A program made the position numbers and the translations under genes. A DNA stretch of 64,000 bases from CAWFSE01 sp963697565. Lineage in GTDB: Bacteria > Actinomycetota > Actinomycetes > CAVWCF01. The notes under the pieces were generated by a model. It worked only from the letters and a program-made list of their open reading frames with translations. It had not been told where the DNA came from and searched no databases. Below, in pieces: positions 57,579-64,000 of this stretch (its first letter is position 1; each line of letters starts with the position of its first letter). The DNA is taken from the NCBI GenBank assembly GCA_963697565.1, contig CAVOOM010000008.1, forward strand, positions 496,001-560,000, read 5' to 3'.

Positions 57579-58298
57579 TCAGGCCGGGCGGCGGATGACC
57601 TCGGTCAGGCGGTTGGCGGCGCCCATGATGGCCGCGGCGTGCAGGCGCCCCGGGGTCCGGCTCAGCCGCTCGAGCGGACCGCTCACCGACACCGCCGCGA
57701 CCACCCGGCCGCCCGGACCACGCACCGGCGCCGACACCGACGCCACGCCAGCCTCGCGCTCGGCGACGCTCTGCGCCCACCCGCGGCGGCGCACGCCCGC
57801 CAGCGTCGTCGCCGAGAAGCGGGCGCCGAGCAGGCCGCGGTGCAGGCGGTCCGGCTCCTCCCAGGCCAGCAGCACCTGGGCGGCCGAGCCTGCCGTCATC
57901 GGGAGCACCGCCCCGATCGGCACGCTGTCGCGCAGCCCCGTCAGCCGCTCCGCCGCGGCGACGCAGATCCGCTCGTCGCCTTGGCGGCGGTAGAGCTGGG
58001 CGCTCTCACCGGTCATGTCGCGCAGCGCGGCCAGGATGGGGCCGGCCGCGGCGAGGAGGCGGTCCTCGCCGGCGGCGGCCGCGAGCTCGCCGAGACGGGG
58101 GCCGAGCACGAACCGCCCTTGCAGGTCGCGCGCCACCAGTCGGTGGTACTCGAGGGCCACCGCGAGGCGGTGCGCGGTCGGCCGGGCCAGCCCGGTGGCG
58201 TGCACGAGTCCGGCGAGGGAGAGCGGCCCGGCCTCAAGTGCCCCGAGCACCAGCGCGGCCTTGTCGAGCACGCCCACGCCGCTGGTAGAGTTGTCCAT
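57579..58298 (-). CDS. IclR-family regulator of leuCD (LtbR/NdgR-like)
   Basis: A 239-residue IclR protein: winged helix (VLDKAALVLGALEAGPLSLA, HATGLARPTAHRLAVAL) and effector domain (GESAQLYRRQGDERICVAAA, GSAAQVLLAW, GVASVSAPVRGPGGRVVAAV). ATG at 58298 is 49 bp from the divergent leuC; the same pairing is known for LtbR in Corynebacterium, NdgR in Streptomyces and Rv2989, which control leucine synthesis. Its last 13 codons are the right copy of the direct repeat. Confidence 0.88.
   Translation of the reverse strand: MDNSTSGVGVLDKAALVLGALEAGPLSLAGLVHATGLARPTAHRLAVALEYHRLVARDLQGRFVLGPRLGELAAAAGEDRLLAAAGPILAALRDMTGESAQLYRRQGDERICVAAAERLTGLRDSVPIGAVLPMTAGSAAQVLLAWEEPDRLHRGLLGARFSATTLAGVRRRGWAQSVAEREAGVASVSAPVRGPGGRVVAAVSVSGPLERLSRTPGRLHAAAIMGAANRLTEVIRRPA
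57581..57619. repeat. Right direct repeat: 3' end of iclR
   Basis: 39 bp within the iclR gene (codons for NRLTEVIRRPA and part of the stop), repeated at 48710-48749 with a single-base indel. It marks the right edge of the 8.8 kb block carrying the dehydrogenase, sulfatase, flippase-like, SulP and EEP genes. Confidence 0.85.
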
Positions 58299-58303
58299 GT
58301 ACC

Positions 58304-58330
58304 GATACTGCCGTCTCGCATCGCGAGACG
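58304..58330. promoter_or_regulatory. leuC/iclR operator and leuC -10 box
   Basis: CGTCTCGC-ATC-GCGAGACG (58312-58330) is a perfect 8-bp inverted repeat with a 3-bp centre. GATACT (58304-58309) is a -10 candidate for leuC, so the palindrome would overlap its transcription start; it also covers the iclR promoter region. This is the likely binding site of the adjacent IclR protein. Confidence 0.65.
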
Positions 58331-58347
58331 CAAGTAGGGAGAGCGAC

Positions 58348-59748
58348 ATGGGCGCCACGCTGGCGGAGAAGGTCTGGGACGCGCACCTCGTGCGCCGCGC
58401 CGAGGGCGAGCCGGACCTGCTCTACATCGACCTCCACCTAGTGCACGAGGTGACCAGCCCGCAGGCGTTCGACGCCCTGCGCGCGGCCGGTCGCCCGGTG
58501 CGCCGGCCCGACCTCACCCTGGCCACCGAGGACCACAACGTCCCCACCCAGAACATCGACCAGCCGATCGCCGACCCGACGTCGCGGGCCCAGGTCGACG
58601 CGCTGCGGCGCAACGCCGCCGAGTTCGGGGTGCGGATCCACTCCCTCGGCGACCTCGACCAGGGGATCGTCCACGTCGTCGGCCCGCAGCTCGGGCTGAC
58701 CCAGCCCGGGATGACCGTGGTGTGCGGCGACAGCCACACCGCCACCCACGGGGCGTTCGGCGCGCTCGCGTTCGGGATCGGAACCTCAGAGGTCGAGCAC
58801 GTGCTGGCGACGCAGACGCTGCCGCTGAAGCCGTTCAAGACCATGGCGATCACCGTCGAGGGCGCGTTGCCGGCGGGGGTGACGGCCAAGGACCTGATCC
58901 TGGCCGTGATCGCGCGGATCGGCACCGGCGGCGGCCAGGGCTACGTCCTGGAGTACCGCGGCGAGGCGATCCGCGGCCTGTCAATGGAAGCCCGGATGAC
59001 GGTGTGCAACATGTCGATCGAGGCCGGGGCCCGCGCCGGCATGATCGCGCCGGACGACACGACCTTCGGCTACCTCAAGGGCCGCCCGCATGCCCCCCAG
59101 GGCGCCGACTGGGACGCCGCCGTCGAGTGGTGGAGCACCCTGGCCACCGACGCGGACGCCGTCTTCGACCACGAGGTGGTCATCGACGCGAGCCAGCTGT
59201 CGCCGTTCGTCACCTGGGGCACCAACCCCGGCCAGGGGGTCCCCCTCTCCGGCGTGGTCCCGGCGCCCGAGGACTTCTCGAACCCGGTCGACCGTTCCGC
59301 GGCCGAGCGAGCCCTGCAGTACATGGACCTCACCCCGGGCACCGAGCTGCGCTCGATCGCGGTCGACACCGTCTTCATCGGCTCCTGCACCAACGGCCGC
59401 ATCGAGGACCTTCGGGCCGCCGCCGCGGTGCTCAAGGGGCGACAGGTCGCCGAGGGCGTCACGATGCTGGTGGTGCCGGGGTCGGCCCGGGTCCGCCTGG
59501 CCGCCGAGGCCGAGGGCCTCGACCGGGTCTTCGTGGACGCGGGGGCGCAGTGGCGCAACGCCGGCTGCTCGATGTGCATGGGCATGAACCCGGACAAGCT
59601 GTCGAGCGGCCAGCGCAGCGCGTCGACGTCGAACCGCAACTTCGAGGGGCGGCAGGGGCCGGGGGCGCGCACCCATCTCGTCTCGCCCGAGGTGGCCGCC
59701 GCCACCGCGGTCGCCGGCCATCTGGCCAGCCCCGCCGACCTCGCCTGA
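58348..59748 (+). CDS. leuC: 3-isopropylmalate dehydratase large subunit
   Basis: Aconitase-family subunit of 466 residues with a 4Fe-4S cluster. Cluster cysteines are in FIGSCTNGRIEDLRAAA and NAGCSMCMGMNPDKLSSG; other signatures are DLHLVHEVTSPQAF, CGDSHTATHGAFGALAFGIG and NRNFEGRQG. AGGGAGAG (about 58336-58343) precedes the ATG. leuD follows after 26 bp. It isomerises 2- to 3-isopropylmalate. Confidence 0.95.
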   Translation: MGATLAEKVWDAHLVRRAEGEPDLLYIDLHLVHEVTSPQAFDALRAAGRPVRRPDLTLATEDHNVPTQNIDQPIADPTSRAQVDALRRNAAEFGVRIHSLGDLDQGIVHVVGPQLGLTQPGMTVVCGDSHTATHGAFGALAFGIGTSEVEHVLATQTLPLKPFKTMAITVEGALPAGVTAKDLILAVIARIGTGGGQGYVLEYRGEAIRGLSMEARMTVCNMSIEAGARAGMIAPDDTTFGYLKGRPHAPQGADWDAAVEWWSTLATDADAVFDHEVVIDASQLSPFVTWGTNPGQGVPLSGVVPAPEDFSNPVDRSAAERALQYMDLTPGTELRSIAVDTVFIGSCTNGRIEDLRAAAAVLKGRQVAEGVTMLVVPGSARVRLAAEAEGLDRVFVDAGAQWRNAGCSMCMGMNPDKLSSGQRSASTSNRNFEGRQGPGARTHLVSPEVAAATAVAGHLASPADLA

Positions 59749-59774
59749 CCCGCGCACAGCCAAGGAGCAACGCC

Positions 59775-60371
59775 ATGGAGAAGTTCACCGTCCACACCGG
59801 CCGCGCCGTGCCGATGCGCCGCAGCAACGTCGACACCGATCAGATCATCCCGGGGGAGTACCTCAAGCGGATCACCCGCCACGGGTACGAGGACGCGCTG
59901 TTCGCCGATTGGCGCACCGACCCGGACTTCGAGCTCAATCGGCCGGAGCACACCGGCGCCTCCATCTTGGTGGCGGGCCCCGAATTCGGCACCGGCTCGT
60001 CCCGTGAGCATGCGGTGTGGGCCTTGCAGGACTACGGGTTCAAGGTGGTGCTGTCCTCCCGCTTCGCTGACATCTTCCGGGGCAACTCCGGCAAGATCGG
60101 GCTGCTCACGGCGGTCGTCGAGCAGGACGCCATCGAGGCGCTGTGGGCGGCCATCGACGCCGACCCGGCGCTGCCGGTGACCGTCGACCTGGAGGCCCGC
60201 GAGGTCCGCGCGGCCGACCTGGTGGCGCCGTTCGAGGTCGATGACTACACCCGCTGGCGGCTGCTTGAGGGGCTCGACGACATCGGAATCACGTTGCAGC
60301 ACAGCGATTCCATCCAGGCGTTCGAGGCGCGCCGACCGGCCTACAAGCCGGTCACCACGCCCCTCGGCTAA
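59775..60371 (+). CDS. leuD: 3-isopropylmalate dehydratase small subunit
   Basis: A 198-residue swivel-domain subunit: SNVDTDQIIPGEYLKRI, GASILVAGPEFGTGSSREHA and VVLSSRFADIFRGNSGKIGL are conserved. It works only with LeuC, which is just upstream; AAGGAG lies about 8 nt before the ATG. The frame is intact. Confidence 0.95.
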   Translation: MEKFTVHTGRAVPMRRSNVDTDQIIPGEYLKRITRHGYEDALFADWRTDPDFELNRPEHTGASILVAGPEFGTGSSREHAVWALQDYGFKVVLSSRFADIFRGNSGKIGLLTAVVEQDAIEALWAAIDADPALPVTVDLEAREVRAADLVAPFEVDDYTRWRLLEGLDDIGITLQHSDSIQAFEARRPAYKPVTTPLG

Positions 60372-60540
60372 GGCCCGGGGAGGGCGTCGCCCATTGACGT
60401 CGCCCGTGGCGAAGCCGGAAGTCCTTGCCCCGCAAGGCGAAACGCCGCCGCGCCTGCTTGTGTGCGCCCCCGTGGGGCCTTACGGTCAGTCCTGGCCGGG
60501 CGACCGCTCGGTTCTACCCGGTTCACCGGAGGGGAAGCCC

Positions 60541-61075
60541 GTGAACAAGACCGAGCTCATCGACCTGCTCTCAGAGCCGCTGGGGAGCCGCAAGGCCGCC
60601 CAGGATGCGGTCGAGGCCATCATCGACACCATCACCCGCGCCGTCGCGCGCGGCGAGAAGGTCGTCCTGACCGGCTTCGGCGCCTTCGAGAAGGTCGAGC
60701 GCGCAGCCCGCACCGCCCGCAACCCGCGGACCGGCGCCGTCGTCAAGGTGAAGAAGACCTCGGCCCCGCGCTTCCGCGCCGGCGCCGAGCTGAAGGCGTA
60801 CGTCTCCGGGGCCAAGAAGCTCGCCAAGCAGGCCGCTCCGGCCAAGAAGGCGGCCCCGGCCAAGGCGGCGGCCCCCGCCAAGAAGGCCGCGCCGGCGAAG
60901 AAGGCCCCGGTCAAGAAGGCGCCGGCCAAGAAGGCCCCGGCCAAGAAGGCCCCGGCGAAGAAGGCTCCGGCCAAGAAGGCTCCCGCCAAGAAGGCTCCCG
61001 GCCAAGAAGGCCCCCGCCAAGAAGGCCCCCGCCAAGAAGGCTCCCGCCAAGAAGGCTCCCGCCAAGAAGGCCTAG
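60541..61075 (+). CDS. hup: HU-family nucleoid protein with Lys/Ala/Pro tail (one frameshift)
   Basis: About 177 residues. Residues 1-90 are a DNABII domain (MNKTELIDLLSEPLGSRKAA, VLTGFGAFEKVERAARTARN, APRFRAGAELKAYVSG); the rest is a tail of AKKAP/AKKA repeats, like mycobacterial HupB. One extra base near 61003 in the repeats shifts the frame; without it the tail continues to KKA-stop at 61075. GTG at 60541 has GGAGGGG about 5 nt upstream. The 169 bp after leuD is its promoter region; the mycobacterial order leuC-leuD-hupB is the same. Confidence 0.92.
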
Positions 61076-61092
61076 CACCTCCGGCTTCAGCC

Positions 61093-61135
61093 CGCGTTGA
61101 GGGCCCGCACCCCTGGGGTGCGGGCCCTCAACGCG
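61093..61135. terminator. 21-bp perfect palindrome between hup and cofC
   Basis: 61093-61113 and 61115-61135 are perfect reverse complements around one T, giving a tight hairpin between two convergent genes. It ends 1 nt before the cofC stop codon, so it probably works in both directions. No T-tract. Confidence 0.8.
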
Positions 61136-61756
61136 TCAGGCGAGCGCCTCGGCGGTGTGTGGTCCGACTCCGAGACGGACGGCCGCTGCGAGGTCGTCGG
61201 CGGTGTCGACATCGAGGCGCAGCCCCGGCCAGGCCCCCGTCAGCGGAGTCGCTCCGCTGGTCACGTGTCGGGCGAACGACGCCTCGCCGAAGGCCGGGTC
61301 CAGGGCGCCGCCCCGAGCCGCGGCCAGCATCGTGGTGCCGTACGCATCGGCATCGCCGACGCACGAGCGGCCGGCCGCCTCCGCGCCGGCCAGCGCCGCG
61401 GCGAGCTCACCGGGGCGAAGGGAGGGCAGGTCTGCGGCGAGGGCGGCCACCCGCAGGCCCGGCCAGCGCCGCCCTGCCTCGAGCGCTCCCTGGGCCAGGG
61501 CCTCGTTGAGCCCTCCGCCGGAGGCCAGGACGGCGGCCCCGAGGGCCCGGGCCCGCGCCTCGACGACCGGGTCGTCGGTGACCACCAGCAGACCCCCGAC
61601 CGCGCCGACGGCCAGAGCCGCCGCCACCGTGTCCGAGCCCATCGCCAGGGCGAGTTGCGCACGCCGGGCGCCAGCCACGGCGAGCCGGGTCTTCGCCCGC
61701 TCAAGCCGCTTCAGGGGCACGACAAGCGCCCAGCCTGCCTCCGTCATCCTTGCCAT
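61136..61756 (-). CDS. cofC: Guanylyltransferase of F420 synthesis (CofC/FbiD)
   Basis: A 206-residue nucleotidyltransferase that activates phospholactate or phosphoenolpyruvate with GTP for coenzyme F420. The start MTEAGWALVVPLKRLERAKT holds the nucleotide loop; VAALAADLPSLRPGEL carries the metal-binding Asp; SCVGDADAYGTTMLAAA and LRLDVDTADDLAAAV close the fold. ATG 61747 is an alternative start. In M. tuberculosis Rv2983 (fbiD) stands between hupB and gpsA, as here. Confidence 0.87.
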   Translation of the reverse strand: MARMTEAGWALVVPLKRLERAKTRLAVAGARRAQLALAMGSDTVAAALAVGAVGGLLVVTDDPVVEARARALGAAVLASGGGLNEALAQGALEAGRRWPGLRVAALAADLPSLRPGELAAALAGAEAAGRSCVGDADAYGTTMLAAARGGALDPAFGEASFARHVTSGATPLTGAWPGLRLDVDTADDLAAAVRLGVGPHTAEALA

Positions 61757-61891
61757 CCTCGCACCCGCCGGCCCGCGCCTGGGTGATCCGGGGTGTCCCT
61801 CGTGGACAGCGGCTGCCGCCCCGGAGAGACTGTGCCCCTGCCCGCAACCGGTGGCCTACGCCACCGCACCGTCCGCAAGGAGGAGACCCGC

Positions 61892-62734
61892 GTGTCCCCG
61901 ACCAGCCCGGTGTCGAAGGGACGCCCGCGCCGAAGCGGCTGGTACCTCCTCGCGGTGGTCATCTTGAAGCCGCTGCTCATGCTCTTCACCAAGCGCGACT
62001 GGCGGGGCGCCGAGAACCTTCCGGCGACCGGCGGCTTCGTGGCCGTGGTCAACCACGTGAGCTACCTCGACCCGTTCGCCTACGCGCACTTCCTGCACGC
62101 CCACCGGCGGTGGCCGAGGTTCCTGGGCAAGGAGGCGGTCTTCCGCGTCCCGATCGGAGGGCGGATCATCCGGGGGGCGGGGCAGATCCCGGTCTATCGC
62201 GGCAAGCCGGATGCCGTCGACGCGCTGCGCGCCGCCATCGCCGCGGTGCGGGCAGGGGAGTGCGTCGTGGTCTACCCCGAGGGGACGCTGACCCGCGATC
62301 CGGGGCTGTGGCCCATGCGCGGCAAGTCGGGGGCCGCCCGGATCTCCCTGGAGACCGGGTGCCCGATCATCCCGTGCGCCCAATGGGGGCCCAACCACGT
62401 GATGGCTCCGTACGAGCGCAAGGCGAAGGTCTTTCCGCGGTCGGTCATGCACATCTGGGCCGGGCCGCCGGTCGAGCTGGACGACCTGCGCGGTCAGCCG
62501 ATCACCAGGGAACTGCTGGACGAGGCCACCGGCCGGGTCATGGCCGACATCACCGGTCTGCTGGAGCGCATCCGGGGCGAGCAGGCGCCGCTTGAGCGCT
62601 TTGACCCCGTCTCGGCCGGGCTGCCCGAGTACGGTGTGCCCCCCGCGATGACGGGCGGGCGGAACGATTCCGAGGACGCCGTTCCAGTGGACCAGCCCCG
62701 CGGCGCCATCGATCAGCACAGGGAGCCAGCATGA
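61892..62734 (+). CDS. plsC: 1-acyl-sn-glycerol-3-phosphate acyltransferase
   Basis: A 280-residue PlsC protein making phosphatidic acid at the membrane. NHVSYLDPFAYAHF carries the H-x4-D motif, VVVYPEGTLTRDPGLW the PEGT motif, and GCPIIPCAQWGP a later conserved block; an N-terminal hydrophobic stretch (WYLLAVVILKPLLMLF) anchors it. GTG at 61892 has AAGGAGGAG 7 nt upstream, better than the longer ATG at 61793. It overlaps gpsA by 4 nt (ATGA), linking two steps around glycerol-3-phosphate. Confidence 0.9.
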   Translation: MSPTSPVSKGRPRRSGWYLLAVVILKPLLMLFTKRDWRGAENLPATGGFVAVVNHVSYLDPFAYAHFLHAHRRWPRFLGKEAVFRVPIGGRIIRGAGQIPVYRGKPDAVDALRAAIAAVRAGECVVVYPEGTLTRDPGLWPMRGKSGAARISLETGCPIIPCAQWGPNHVMAPYERKAKVFPRSVMHIWAGPPVELDDLRGQPITRELLDEATGRVMADITGLLERIRGEQAPLERFDPVSAGLPEYGVPPAMTGGRNDSEDAVPVDQPRGAIDQHREPA

Positions 62735-63733
62735 CGCGCGCAGCGGTGATGGGGAGCGGCTCCTGGGGGACCGCCTTCGGGATGGTCATGGCCGACGCCG
62801 GCACCGAGGTCATGCTCTGGGGCATCGACGAAGAAGCGGTGGCGGCCATCAACCGCGACCACGAGAACCCGCGCTACCACCCGGGCGTACGTGCTGCCGG
62901 ACCTGATCTCGGCGACCACCGATGCGGCCGAGGCGCTCCGCGGCGCCGATATCGTGGTGCTGGCCATCCCGTCGCAGGTGCTGCGCGAGAACCTCGCGCA
63001 CTGGGTCTCGATGATCGAGCCGCACGCGCTGCTGGTCTCGCTGATGAAGGGCATCGAGCTCGGCACCACCAAGCGGATGAGCGAGGTCATCGAGGAGGTC
63101 GCGGGGATCTCCCGGGATCGCATCGTGGTGGTGTCCGGCCCGAACCTCGCCCGCGAGATCGCCCAGCGTCAGCCTGCGGCGACGCTGATCGCGTGCGCCG
63201 ACGAGGGCAACGCCGCCATCGTCCAGCGTGCGTGCCTGTCGCCGTACTTCCGCCCGTACACCGGCACCGACGTCGTGGGCGCCGAGCTCGGCGGCTCGGT
63301 GAAGAACGTCATCGCGCTCGCCAATGGGATGGCCGCGGGGCTGGGGTTCGGGGAGAACGCCCAGGCGACGCTGATCACGCGCGGGCTGGCCGAGATGATG
63401 CGGCTCGGGATCGCGCTGGGCGCCGACCCGGCGACGGCCGCCGGCCTCGCTGGGGTCGGCGACCTGGTGGCCACCTGCACGTCGCCGCTGTCGCGCAATC
63501 GCACCTTCGGCGAGAACCTCGGCAAGGGCATGACGGTCGACGAGGTCATCGCGATCAGCAAGCAGACCTGCGAGGGCGTGAAGTCCTGCCAGTCGATCTA
63601 CGACCTGGCCTGCCAGCACGGCGTCGAGATGCCGATCACCGAGCAGGTCGTCCAGGTCGTGCACCACGGGCTCAGCCCGCGCGAGGTCCTGGGGGCGCTC
63701 ATGTCGCGGCCCTGGAAGTCCGAGCGCGCGTAG
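62731..63733 (+). CDS. gpsA: Glycerol-3-phosphate dehydrogenase [NAD(P)+] (one frameshift)
   Basis: About 333 residues, supplying sn-glycerol-3-phosphate for phospholipids. The Rossmann motif is AAVMGSGSWGTAFGMVMAD; the catalytic Lys region is GAELGGSVKNVIALANGMAA and later ENAQATLITRGLAEM; SLMKGIELGTTKRMSEV is typical. One extra base near 62887 breaks the frame (HPG then VLPDLISATTDAAEAL). It starts inside the plsC stop. Confidence 0.93.
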
Positions 63734-63746
63734 GCCCGGGCGGACC

Positions 63747-64000
63747 TCAGCCCGCGGAGGACAGCGCCTCGTCGAGGTCGCGCCACAGGTCGTCGACGTC
63801 TTCGATGCCGACGGAGAGCCGCAGGAGGCTCTCGGGGACGTCGGCGGTCTCGGCCGGCCAGCGGCGCCGGCGCTCCAGCGAGGACTCCACGCCCCCCAGG
63901 CTCGTGGCGTGCACCCACAGCCGGGTGCCGGCGCACACCCGCTCGGCCAGGTCGGCATCGCCGGCGACCTCCACGGCCACCATGGACCCGTACGTCTGCA
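63747..64000 (-). CDS. Cys/Met metabolism PLP enzyme, C-terminal part (cystathionine synthase/lyase type)
   Basis: The last 84 residues of a cystathionine gamma-synthase/lyase-family enzyme, continuing beyond the window. WVHATSLGGVESSLERRRRW is the SLGG-ES motif of the family, and RLSVGIEDVDDLWRDLDEAL its usual C-terminus. The PLP lysine is not in the window, so synthase and lyase cannot be told apart. It converges with gpsA across 13 bp. Confidence 0.85.
   Translation of the reverse strand, partial: QTYGSMVAVEVAGDADLAERVCAGTRLWVHATSLGGVESSLERRRRWPAETADVPESLLRLSVGIEDVDDLWRDLDEALSSAG

Noticed and set aside
60840..61072. Short tandem repeats suggesting a CRISPR or minisatellite
   Set aside because: They encode the AKKAP repeats of the HU tail, have no spacers and lie inside a coding frame.

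Overview
The window is a 64 kb piece of a high-GC Actinomycetota chromosome. The evidence is the GC-rich third codon positions, the many genes whose TANNNT -10 box lies 6-8 nt before the start codon (leaderless mRNAs), the glgE/glgP/glgX set, and a gene order that follows the Mycobacterium tuberculosis Rv3039c-to-Rv2982c block. Genus cannot be settled from sequence alone; it is not a mycobacterium by gene content, and Propionibacteriales-like is a guess. No rRNA, CRISPR array, transposase, integrase or prophage gene was seen.

Layout. 1-5102: alpha-glucan metabolism (glgE, glgP, glgX). 5136-11430: crotonase, two SAM methyltransferases, a left-handed beta-helix acyltransferase, a GT4 glycosyltransferase and a GH57 branching enzyme, matching the mycobacterial methylglucose lipopolysaccharide region. 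11637-16779: etfBA, cysteine desulfurase, mnmA and a MetE-like protein. 16769-24527: ligA, a GGDEF-EAL membrane protein and gatCAB. 24530-29346: a long palindrome, a TipA-like MerR regulator with its own operator-promoter, an LppZ-like lipoprotein, a hydroxyacid dehydrogenase and ilvD. 29357-33290 (minus): four TadE/TadG-like genes, three of them cysteine-rich paralogues ending in Cys-Lys-Pro. 33544-44463: branched-chain amino-acid and serine synthesis (ilvB leader and attenuator, ilvBNC, serA, leuB, ilvE, then cimA with its own leader and attenuator), with a lipoprotein esterase and a small membrane protein between. 44542-47147: FAH-family hydrolase, gltX, tRNA-Gln and tRNA-Glu. 47214-58298: a class III aminotransferase, then an 8.8 kb block (saccharopine-dehydrogenase-like, sulfatase, flippase-like, SulP, EEP phosphatase) bounded by two 39-40 bp direct copies of the 3' end of iclR. 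58348-64000: leuCD, HU, cofC, plsC, gpsA and a truncated cystathionine synthase/lyase-type gene.

The genes form a Val/Leu/Ile system: ilvD, ilvBN, ilvC, ilvE, leuB, leuCD and cimA lie within about 33 kb, with two leader-peptide attenuators and one IclR operator. Electron transfer flavoprotein, Fe-S supply (iscS), tRNA modification and charging (mnmA, gatCAB, gltX and its tRNAs), replication/repair (ligA, HU), phospholipid synthesis (plsC, gpsA) and F420 (cofC) are the surrounding housekeeping.

About 36 single-base frameshifts break otherwise well conserved genes. Most are explained by one extra base, so these genes are annotated as full-length CDS with the break noted; sequencing or assembly error is the likeliest cause.
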